A stretch of 64,000 nucleotides of DNA from Croceicoccus hydrothermalis (GTDB lineage Bacteria > Pseudomonadota > Alphaproteobacteria > Sphingomonadales > Sphingomonadaceae). The translations under genes were made by a program, and so were the position numbers. Under the pieces are notes generated by a model. That model did no database searches and was not told the DNA's origin. It saw only the letters and a program-made list of their open reading frames with translations. Shown piece after piece: positions 17,360-24,727 of this stretch (positions are counted from its first letter, which is position 1; every line of letters begins with the position of its first letter). The stretch covers positions 1 through 64,000 of the forward strand of contig NZ_JAIQCI010000020.1 in the NCBI RefSeq assembly GCF_022378335.1, in the 5' to 3' direction.

Positions 17360-18519
17360 TTCAACTTCTCCGTGGAGCGTGCGGGCGCGCTGCGAAAACG
17401 GCTGCCGATGCCGTGTGCACGCGAACGGGCCGCGGTGGCGGCGGGCTGCGCGCCGGGATGCGCGGCATGTGCGGCGATGCGGATGTCGCGCGTCTGCGGG
17501 GCGGGCGCGGGGCTGCCGAACCGGTCATTGGCGGGGGCGGGAACGGCAATGGCCTGTGCGATACGGCGGTCGGTACTCACCGCGGGTGCCGGCGGGGCGG
17601 GCACGGCCGGCGCGGGCGGGGCGGCAACCGATTGCACGGCGGACTGGGTGCGGCTCTCCGTCCCCTTGGCCGCAAGACCGAACACATCCCATCCGGCGAC
17701 CATCGCCGTCGCCGTCTTCAACGCCAGCATCATCAGCGCGACATGCACCGCCCCGATCAGGAAAAAGCCCATCGCGGCGCGCGGGTCGATCTGCCCCGGC
17801 GTCTGGCCCAGCGCATTGAGCACCGGCACCGCAAGTTCCAGCATCATCCCGCCGCCCAGCACCGCAAACAACGGCGCGATGGCAAGCAGGACCAGACCTT
17901 TCAGCCAGCCTGCAAACAATCCCCGCGTGCCTGGAAACAATGCCATCACCACGAACACCGGCCCCACCGCGACCAGCACGGCAAGCGCGATCCGTGTCGT
18001 CACCAATATGCCCACGGTGCCCAGCAGAAGCAGCGTCGCGCCAAGCCAGAGCAGGCCCGGCGGGGAGAACATGCTCATGTCCTGCTGCTGCTCCGGCCCG
18101 GCGATCTGGCCGATGACGGCAAAGGCGATGTCGATCTTGTCGGCAAAGGCAATCGTGGCGCTCCCTTCGCTCCCGGTGATGATCGACGCGATCTGGTCGG
18201 GCGCACCGGTGGCGAGGGTCCACACCACGCTCTGATACGCGACCCAGCTCGTCGCGAAGGTCAGCACCAGGCCCAGTGTCATCATGCGCGGGGTCAGCGC
18301 GGCAATACCGATCCGGCTGCGTCCCGTAAGCAGGCCGAACGCGAACAGCGCCACGAACAGGGTGAGCAGGATCGTGAGCGCCGGCACCAGCGCGCCGCCC
18401 GCCCCGAACAGGCGCCCGAAGGCGGCCTGCGTCGTGTCGGCGGCGAGGCAATCCACCCCGCGCAGCGCGGCGGCAATGCCATTGCCGACATTGTCGAGTT
18501 CGGTTGCGCAGCCGTTCAT
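17356..18519 (-). CDS. virB6: VirB6/TrbL inner-membrane channel protein
   Basis: VirB6 is the polytopic inner-membrane component of the translocation channel. The product of 387 residues has an N-terminal segment MNGCATELDNVGNGIAAALR typical of the family, then about six hydrophobic segments (for example LVPALTILLTLFVALFAFGL and a long stretch near 160-260), and a Pro/Ala-rich basic cytoplasmic tail of about 90 residues. The start at 18519 is fixed by a four-base ATGA overlap with virB4. In the canonical order virB8 would follow virB6; here virB9 follows directly with a four-base overlap. Confidence 0.88.
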   Translation of the reverse strand: MNGCATELDNVGNGIAAALRGVDCLAADTTQAAFGRLFGAGGALVPALTILLTLFVALFAFGLLTGRSRIGIAALTPRMMTLGLVLTFATSWVAYQSVVWTLATGAPDQIASIITGSEGSATIAFADKIDIAFAVIGQIAGPEQQQDMSMFSPPGLLWLGATLLLLGTVGILVTTRIALAVLVAVGPVFVVMALFPGTRGLFAGWLKGLVLLAIAPLFAVLGGGMMLELAVPVLNALGQTPGQIDPRAAMGFFLIGAVHVALMMLALKTATAMVAGWDVFGLAAKGTESRTQSAVQSVAAPPAPAVPAPPAPAVSTDRRIAQAIAVPAPANDRFGSPAPAPQTRDIRIAAHAAHPGAQPAATAARSRAHGIGSRFRSAPARSTEKLK

Positions 18520-20936
18520 TCCGCCGCGTTCCACAGCGCGAAATCATCGGCGCTTCCGCCGGGCCATGGCTGTCCTGTCAATTGCGGGTACCATTGCGCC
18601 GGATCGTCGCCGACCGATGCGCGGATACGGTCGAGATTGCGGACGATGCTTTCCCGGCCGGACAGCACGGTCAATACCTCCGGCGCGCCCGAAAGGTCGA
18701 GCCGCACCACGACGGAGGCATCGGGCTGCCGCACGAGGAAGCAGCGCGAATGGGCAGGCAACCCCTTGATCAACGCAAGCTCGTGTTCGGTCAGGCCGAA
18801 GCCATCGCAATAATCCTCCGCCCGCGCCCGCGAATTGGGCATGAACACCATCGTCGCGGTCTGTTCGACGAGCGCGGTGGAGATCCGGCTGTCGAGTGCG
18901 TCGCGTGCGCTCTGCGTCGCGAAACCGACCAGTGCGTTCCGTTTGCGCAGGGTTTTCAGCCAGTCGCGGATGCGCGCGGCGAACACCTCGTCATCGAGCG
19001 CCTTCCATCCCTCGTCGATGAGGATCATCGTCGGTTGCCCGTCGAGCCGTTCTTCGATCCTGTGGAACAGATACATCATGACCGGCGTGCGCAGGCGCGG
19101 ATTTTCGAGCAGCGCCGTCATGTCGAAGCCCAGCACCCGGTTCGAAAGGTCGAGCCGGTCGACATCGTTGTCGAAGAGCCAGCCATGTTCGCCATCCTCG
19201 ATCCACGGGGACAGCCGGTCGGCCAGGTCGCCCGGCATCGGGCGGCGCGCACCCGACAAAAGCTCGCGGAAATGGCGCAGGCGGCGCAAGCGTGCATCAT
19301 TGGCATAGGCGGCGTCGACCGCCTGCGCGATGGTGGCAAGCTCCTCCGGCCCTTCGGCCTTGAGCATGAGACCGAGCCAGTCGCGCAGGAATGCGCGATT
19401 GCTCGCCGTATCGGGAAGCGAGAGCGGGTTGAACCCGGTCCGCTCGCCCGAAGAAATGCGGTCGTATCGCCCGCCGATGCCGCGCACGAAAACCTCGGCG
19501 CCGCGATCCTTGTCGAACAGGATCGTGCGGGGTTCGAACTTCTGCGCCTGCGCGGCGAGGAAATTCATCACCACCGTCTTGCCCGAACCCGACGGCCCGA
19601 TGACGGAGAAATTGCCGAGGTCGCCGTGGTGAAAATTGAAGAAGAACGGCGTCGCGCTCGTCGTCTGCAACAATGTGACGGCATCGCCCCAATGGTTGCC
19701 GTCGGCCTGGCCCAGCGCAAAACCGTGGAGCGAGCCGAAGCCCGCCATGTTCGCGGTCGAAATCATCGCCCGCCGCACGAGATAGCCTTCGTTGCCCGGA
19801 AACTGACCCCAGAAGGCCGGCTCCAGATTGACATCCTCCCGCACGGCGATCGCGCCCGTATCGGCGAGCGCGGCAGCGGCAGCGGCGGTCATGTCGTCGA
19901 GCGCGGGCAGCTCGGCTGCGCGGATCAGCACGGTCAGGTGATGGTCGCCGAACCCGGTCGCACCCGCGCCGAGCGCATCGCGCGCCGACAGCATCTCGGC
20001 CCGTTCGGCGGCGGCTTCCTCGTCCGCGCTGCGCAGGCGGCGCAGGGCGAGGTCCATGCGTTCGCGCGCGGTCTGACGCTCCGTCGGGGCGTAGCTTTCG
20101 GTGACGACCATTTCGCACGGCAGGCGAAGCAGCCCGTCGAGCAGGCCGGGCGATGTCGCGTCGGGATAATCCTTGAGCGACAGCATCGCGGCAAAATCGC
20201 TGCCCCCGCCGCCGCGCGATTCCATCGCGTCAAGGCCGAAGCTGACCCGGCGATAGGGCAGCATGTGGCCGATGTCGGTATCTTCGGCCGGGCGGCGCAC
20301 GGGGCGCATTTCCCCGTTGTAGACCGCGCTCAACAATTCGAGGATCTCGCTGTTCACGCGGCCTTCGCCGGCCTCGTAATCGCCGAGGAGCCGCGCGCCA
20401 TAGGCGCCCAGCGATGCGGCCATGCCGGTGATCGCGGCGCGAAGGGCGCGCAGATCCCTTGGGTCGGCCTCGACCTCACCCTGGCGGCGACGCAGCAGTC
20501 GGCCCGCCTTTTCCGCAAGCCCCGCCTTGCCCCGTGCGGGCCGGCGGATCAGCGTGACGAACTGATCGTTCACGAAAAGCGATCCGTCGGCGAGCCGTTC
20601 GCGCCAGCGCGCGTCGATATGGGCCGAAAGCGGATCGGCGAACTCGGCATCGAGATCGACCGCGACCCGCCGCCGCACGACATGGTGATAGAGCACGAAA
20701 CGCGCATCGAGCACCGAACGCAGCATCACCTCACGCGCGGCGGCATGGGCGTTCAGCGCCTCGCTATCCTCTGTTTCGAACAGGAGGCCGGGCACCTGCA
20801 TCGCCATCATCAACGACCCGTCGCGCAGCATCACGCAATGTTCGTCCACCTGCCGCGCATAGGGCAGCCGGTCGCCCGCGCGGGCTTCCTTGTCGCTCCA
20901 CCCGGCGGCGCCGATCCATTTGCGTTGCTTTGCCAT
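18516..20936 (-). CDS. virB4: type IV secretion ATPase VirB4
   Basis: VirB4 is the largest ATPase of the system and powers pilus assembly and substrate transfer. The 806-residue product has the CagE/TrbE N-terminal domain (about 160-360), Walker A IGPSGSGKTVVMNFL near residue 440, and Walker B MILIDEGWKALDD near residue 640, followed by the sensor region GFATQSARDAL. The start MAKQRKWIGAAG at 20936 lies 14 bases after the virB3 stop; the longer upstream frame overlaps virB3 and was not used. The length is normal. Confidence 0.93.
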   Translation of the reverse strand: MAKQRKWIGAAGWSDKEARAGDRLPYARQVDEHCVMLRDGSLMMAMQVPGLLFETEDSEALNAHAAAREVMLRSVLDARFVLYHHVVRRRVAVDLDAEFADPLSAHIDARWRERLADGSLFVNDQFVTLIRRPARGKAGLAEKAGRLLRRRQGEVEADPRDLRALRAAITGMAASLGAYGARLLGDYEAGEGRVNSEILELLSAVYNGEMRPVRRPAEDTDIGHMLPYRRVSFGLDAMESRGGGGSDFAAMLSLKDYPDATSPGLLDGLLRLPCEMVVTESYAPTERQTARERMDLALRRLRSADEEAAAERAEMLSARDALGAGATGFGDHHLTVLIRAAELPALDDMTAAAAAALADTGAIAVREDVNLEPAFWGQFPGNEGYLVRRAMISTANMAGFGSLHGFALGQADGNHWGDAVTLLQTTSATPFFFNFHHGDLGNFSVIGPSGSGKTVVMNFLAAQAQKFEPRTILFDKDRGAEVFVRGIGGRYDRISSGERTGFNPLSLPDTASNRAFLRDWLGLMLKAEGPEELATIAQAVDAAYANDARLRRLRHFRELLSGARRPMPGDLADRLSPWIEDGEHGWLFDNDVDRLDLSNRVLGFDMTALLENPRLRTPVMMYLFHRIEERLDGQPTMILIDEGWKALDDEVFAARIRDWLKTLRKRNALVGFATQSARDALDSRISTALVEQTATMVFMPNSRARAEDYCDGFGLTEHELALIKGLPAHSRCFLVRQPDASVVVRLDLSGAPEVLTVLSGRESIVRNLDRIRASVGDDPAQWYPQLTGQPWPGGSADDFALWNAAE

Positions 20937-20950
20937 GAATGCGTTCCTTT

Positions 20951-21235
20951 TCAGGCGGCGTAGCTGTTGCAGCCCCAGCGTTTCCAGTTCTTCACCCGCG
21001 GGCAACGGCTCACCTTCGTCAGCCACAGATCGAACACGCGCGGCTCGCGAAGGCACGCGAAATAGCCGACCCAGTGAATCGCGAGCGCCGCGGGCAGCGC
21101 GAGAAAGCTTCCGGTAATCAGGAACAGCTCGGTCGTGACGGCGGCGTTGATGACGAAGAAATTATAGGTCACGCCGCCGAACATCTGCGGCCGGGTCAGC
21201 GCGCGATGCACCGGGTGGCGGGACAATGCCGTCAC
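20951..21235 (-). CDS. virB3: VirB3 inner-membrane protein
   Basis: This 94-residue protein has the VirB3 pattern: a short N-terminus HPVHRALTRPQMFGGVTYN, two adjacent hydrophobic segments (about 28-62), and a C-terminal tail with DLWLTKVSRCPRVKN. It starts at a GTG (21235) five bases after the virB2 stop. VirB3 associates with VirB4 and is needed for pilus assembly. Confidence 0.9.
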   Translation of the reverse strand: MTALSRHPVHRALTRPQMFGGVTYNFFVINAAVTTELFLITGSFLALPAALAIHWVGYFACLREPRVFDLWLTKVSRCPRVKNWKRWGCNSYAA

Positions 21236-21239
21236 GGGC

Positions 21240-21569
21240 TCAGCCTACCGCCGCGGTCGACTGAATGCCGGACACGATCGAGGCCGCGCCGAACAGGATG
21301 AAGCAGCCCAGGATCACCGTGCCGCCGAATTTCCAGTTCATCCGGCCGGTCAGCATCATGAAACCCACCGCCGCGACCGCCATCACCGCGACCGCGGTGG
21401 CGACATTGCCGAGCATCGTCCCCTGAAGCCAGGCGAGCGCGGACACGATCGGACCCGACCCTTGCGGATCGGCGCCCTGCGCCATGGCGGTGCCGGGGAG
21501 GGCAATCGCGAGAACGGCAATGAGCCGTGCGAAAGCGCGGGTGAACATGTTGGAACGAGCGGCAGACAT
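21240..21569 (-). CDS. virB2: VirB2/TrbC pilin
   Basis: VirB2 is the major pilus subunit. The product of 109 residues has a long signal sequence ending GTAMAQ and two hydrophobic segments joined by a short basic loop (GFMMLTGRMNWKFGG), which is the pilin fold. Two starts are possible: ATG 21578, which overlaps the upstream stop as ATGA, and ATG 21569, which has GGAG at better spacing. I used the second. The mature protein would be about 80 residues, a typical pilin size. Confidence 0.88.
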   Translation of the reverse strand: MSAARSNMFTRAFARLIAVLAIALPGTAMAQGADPQGSGPIVSALAWLQGTMLGNVATAVAVMAVAAVGFMMLTGRMNWKFGGTVILGCFILFGAASIVSGIQSTAAVG

Positions 21570-21574
21570 GGCAA

Positions 21575-22180
21575 TCATCTCCGGGAATGGTCGGACAGGC
21601 GGCCCATGACGGCCGCGACATAGGTTTGGGTTTCGCGAATGCGGGGCACGCCGCCGGCGCGCATCACGCGGCCCGGCCCGGCATTATAGGCGGCAAGCGC
21701 GCGTTCGATATCGCCGTCGAAACGGTCGATCTGCTGGCGCAGATAGCGCGCGCCGCCTTCGAGATTGGCAAAGGGATCGTCGGCATTCACGCCGAGATCG
21801 CGCGCCGTTCCGGGCATGAGTTGCGCAAGGCCGCGCGCGCCGACGGGCGAGCGCGCATCCTCGCGCCAGCGGCTCTCCTGCCAGACGAGCGCCTCGATCA
21901 GTGCAGGGCTGAGGTCGAAGCGCGCCGATAGTTCGTGCACCTTCGCGGCATAGCGCGCGGGCAACAGTGCGGCATGATCGGAAATATTCGCGAGCGCGGC
22001 GCCGGGCACGGCGGGCATGTCATCATCGGCTGCGGTCGGTGCGGCATCGTGTGCGTTAACCAGATCGCCGGCAATCCAGCGGTGACCGTCGGCGGAAATC
22101 TCCATCACATCGGCGCATGCGGGCATGGCAGGCACGCAAAGCGCCAACCCCAATGCCAGTATGTCCCGCGCAAGAATCAT
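21575..22180 (-). CDS. virB1: lytic transglycosylase, VirB1-like
   Basis: This secreted muramidase would open the peptidoglycan for the secretion apparatus. The 201-residue product has a signal peptide (MILARDILALGLALCVPAMP followed by ACA) and an SLT domain from about residue 75 with the catalytic Glu in ALVWQESRW, then GLAQLMPGTA and ALAAYNAGPG. A GGGAGG ribosome site precedes the ATG at 22180. It is the first gene of the eight-gene virB operon and overlaps the possible upstream virB2 start. The promoter should lie in 22181-22260, but I could not identify it. Confidence 0.9.
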   Translation of the reverse strand: MILARDILALGLALCVPAMPACADVMEISADGHRWIAGDLVNAHDAAPTAADDDMPAVPGAALANISDHAALLPARYAAKVHELSARFDLSPALIEALVWQESRWREDARSPVGARGLAQLMPGTARDLGVNADDPFANLEGGARYLRQQIDRFDGDIERALAAYNAGPGRVMRAGGVPRIRETQTYVAAVMGRLSDHSRR

Positions 22181-22413
22181 GAATGCCTCCCTTGAGGAGG
22201 CGAATGGACCCGATTAATGACACGCGTGTGACAGGCTCGCGTTCAGGGCACGAGTTCAAAAACTCGGCTTTGCAAGAAGCGTTCCCGAAATCCGATGCGG
22301 GGGCGATTGCCGCACACTGTCATACGACGCGAACGGTGCGGCAGGCATCAATATACGCACATGGCGCCAAAGGCCGGCGGAGCGACACGCGCATCCGCCG
22401 CACCTATATAATG

Positions 22414-22788
22414 TCAGTCGGCGGTGGCGAGCCGCTCCCCTTCGGAAAATTCGCCGCGCTCCAGCATGGCAAGCGCGCTACGGGCGAGCACCTTGCTGTC
22501 GACCCACTGGCCACTTGCGGTTTCGAGGGCGAACCGGTCGGCACTGTTCGCGGCGGCCTCGAACATGGTGCGGGCTGCGGCGGTATCGTCCTGCCGGGCA
22601 TAGGCGATGCCGAGGTTGATGAGGCGGGCAGGATCGTCCTCGGCCAATGCTTCGTTCGCCTCGATCTGGCGGATGGCGGCGGCATCCTGTCCCGCACGCA
22701 TCGCTTCGTAGGCGACGTCGACACGTTCGGCGCCGATCGCGGGGGCGGGGCTCATCATCAGGCTGAGGACGAGGGCGGCAATAGCCAT
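22414..22788 (-). CDS. secreted TPR-like hypothetical protein
   Basis: The product is about 124 residues with a signal peptide (MAIAALVLSLMMSPAPAIGA) and then helical sequence of TPR character (AYEAMRAGQDAAAIRQIEAN and LINLGIAYARQDDTAAARTM). A GGAG ribosome site stands seven bases before the ATG at 22788. Proteins of this type are frequent and poorly characterised in sphingomonads; the TPR fold suggests protein-protein contacts in the periplasm. It is divergent from the lipoprotein gene at 23052, with a Pho-box-like repeat between them. No specific function can be assigned. Confidence 0.7.
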   Translation of the reverse strand: MAIAALVLSLMMSPAPAIGAERVDVAYEAMRAGQDAAAIRQIEANEALAEDDPARLINLGIAYARQDDTAAARTMFEAAANSADRFALETASGQWVDSKVLARSALAMLERGEFSEGERLATAD

Positions 22789-22864
22789 GGCATTTCTCCA
22801 TCTAAATTTGTTATTGAAAGCGATTTTGCGTCTTTTGGCCGGTCTGTGCAATCAAAATGTCACA

Positions 22865-22882
22865 ATGTCATTGATTTGTAAC
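22865..22882 (+). promoter_or_regulatory. Pho-box-like direct repeat
   Basis: ATGTCAT-TGAT-TTGTAAC is two seven-base half sites with an 11-base period, close to the alphaproteobacterial PhoB consensus (CTGTCAT, four bases, CTGTCAT). It lies 170 bases upstream of the lipoprotein gene and 77 bases upstream of the divergent TPR gene. Binding is an inference. Confidence 0.4.
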
Positions 22883-23051
22883 ATTCGCCGAAAGCCACAT
22901 GCGAAACGCGTGATTTGCGTTCCCCGCCACGTCCCGTCCGAATTATCAGACTAGCGCAAAGAAACTGTCACAAGGCCCATCTAGGTCCGCCTTCGCGAAG
23001 CCGAATTCGCATGTTTTGATTCTCGGTTTTTTCTTGAGGGGGACCGCCGCC

Positions 23052-24614
23052 GTGACCACTATTTCCCGTACGCTCGTTCTTGGCTGCAGCATGTTGGCGC
23101 TGGCCGCCTGCGGGCCGGAAGACATCGCATCGCCCGGCACGGGCGGCAATGTCATCATCAACAATCCGGCGCCCACGCCCGCGCCGACGCCTACGCCCAC
23201 ACCGGGCGGGTCGGTGACGGCCGCGAACGGCTGCCCCACCATCGCCGATGCGCAGGGCCTTTCGGACGAAGGCACGATTTCGGGCCCGACCGGCGAATAT
23301 CGCGTCTGCGCGATGCCGGCGCGTTTCAATACCTCCTCGACGCTGCCCTATGTCGAAGGTCTGCTCTATCGCATGGCGGGCCGCGTCGATGTCGGCACCG
23401 ATGGCGGGCCGACCGCCGATGCGAGCGACGGCGCCAGCGACACCAACGTGACGCTCACCATCGAGCCGGGCGCGATGATCTATGCCAGCGGATCGTCGTT
23501 CCTGATGGTCAACCGCGGCAACAAGATCAACGCGGTCGGCACGGCCTCGCGTCCGATCCTCTTCACCAGCCGCGACAATGTGCTCGGCCTCAACAACGAA
23601 AATTCCTCGGGTCAGTGGGGCGGCGTCGTGCTCGCGGGCCGCGCGCCGGTGACCGACTGCATCGCGCCGGGCGCAACGCCGGGCACGACCGGTTGCGAAC
23701 GCCAGGTCGAAGGCGCGGCGCAGCCCGCCCTGTTCGGCGGCGCGACGCCCGACGATAGCTCGGGCCGGATGAGCTATGTGCAGATCCGCTATTCCGGCTT
23801 CGTCCTGTCGGGCGACAGCGAGCTTCAGTCGCTCACCACCGGCGGCAGCGGTTCGGGAACGCAGCTCGACCACATCATGTCCTATAATTCGTCCGACGAC
23901 GGCGTCGAATTCTTCGGTGGCCGGGTCAATCTGAAGAACCTGATCGTGGTGGGTGCCGAGGACGATTCGATCGACACCGACACCGGCGTGAAGGCCAATC
24001 TGCAATATGTCATCGCGGTGCAGCGCGAAGGTGCGGGCGACACCATCATCGAGGCGGATTCCAGCAACGGCCTCGAAAACTCGACCCCGCGTCAGAACAC
24101 GCAGATTTCGAACGCGACCTTCATCCACCGCAATGCCTCGTCGAGCCAGGCGATCCGCATCCGCGGCGGCACCGATTATGCGCTGGTGAACAGCGTCGTC
24201 GTCGCGCCGAGCGGCGTGCCCTGCATCCGGCTCGACGACACGGCCACGATCCAGACATCCGGCGCGGATGAGCGGGGCGCACCGCGCTTCAATTCGGTCG
24301 TCCTCGATTGCGCGAGCAATTTCCGCGACGGCGGCGATGTCAGCGCAAGCCAGGCGCAGGCGATCTTCGATGCCGGATCGAACAACAACAAGGACTTCAC
24401 CAACACGCTTTCGATGCTGTTCATCAATGGCTCCAACGAAAATGGCGCGGTGGCCTTCGACCCGACCGCCTTGTCCAGCTTCTTCGACAACGTGAACTTC
24501 ATCGGCGCCGTTCGCGACAGCGCGAACAACTGGACCACCGGATGGACCTGTAATTCGGCGGCGATCAGCTTCGGCAGCAATGTCGGCACCTGCACCAGCC
24601 TGCCGATCTACTAA
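23052..24614 (+). CDS. secreted lipoprotein with Thr/Pro linker, probable beta-helix
   Basis: The product of about 520 residues begins at a GTG with GAGGGGG nine bases upstream. It has a lipoprotein signal (SMLALAAC, cysteine at about residue 20), a flexible Thr/Pro linker (TPAPTPTPTPGG), and a long domain with repeated short beta segments and conserved Asn/Gly turns (for example GNKINAVGTASRPILFTSRD and SSDDGVEFFGGRVNLKNL), which suggests a right-handed beta-helix. I do not recognise an enzyme active site. It is followed by a TonB receptor in the same direction with the same style of leader, so surface capture of a polymer or complexed nutrient is plausible but not shown. Confidence 0.78.
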   Translation: MTTISRTLVLGCSMLALAACGPEDIASPGTGGNVIINNPAPTPAPTPTPTPGGSVTAANGCPTIADAQGLSDEGTISGPTGEYRVCAMPARFNTSSTLPYVEGLLYRMAGRVDVGTDGGPTADASDGASDTNVTLTIEPGAMIYASGSSFLMVNRGNKINAVGTASRPILFTSRDNVLGLNNENSSGQWGGVVLAGRAPVTDCIAPGATPGTTGCERQVEGAAQPALFGGATPDDSSGRMSYVQIRYSGFVLSGDSELQSLTTGGSGSGTQLDHIMSYNSSDDGVEFFGGRVNLKNLIVVGAEDDSIDTDTGVKANLQYVIAVQREGAGDTIIEADSSNGLENSTPRQNTQISNATFIHRNASSSQAIRIRGGTDYALVNSVVVAPSGVPCIRLDDTATIQTSGADERGAPRFNSVVLDCASNFRDGGDVSASQAQAIFDAGSNNNKDFTNTLSMLFINGSNENGAVAFDPTALSSFFDNVNFIGAVRDSANNWTTGWTCNSAAISFGSNVGTCTSLPIY

Positions 24615-24631
24615 GCACGCGCAGCAGATAC

Positions 24632-24660
24632 GGGGCCGTCCGAAGGATCCGGGCGGCCCC
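24632..24660 (+). terminator. intercistronic GC-rich hairpin
   Basis: GGGGCCG (24632-24638) pairs with CGGCCCC (24654-24660), 18 bases after the lipoprotein stop. There is no T tract, so it may stabilise or attenuate the transcript rather than end it. Confidence 0.35.
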
Positions 24661-24727
24661 ACTCTGTATCGCGCATCGAACGCGAATATCTGTTTTTCGG
24701 ACCTGTAATTTGAGGGGGTCTTACACC

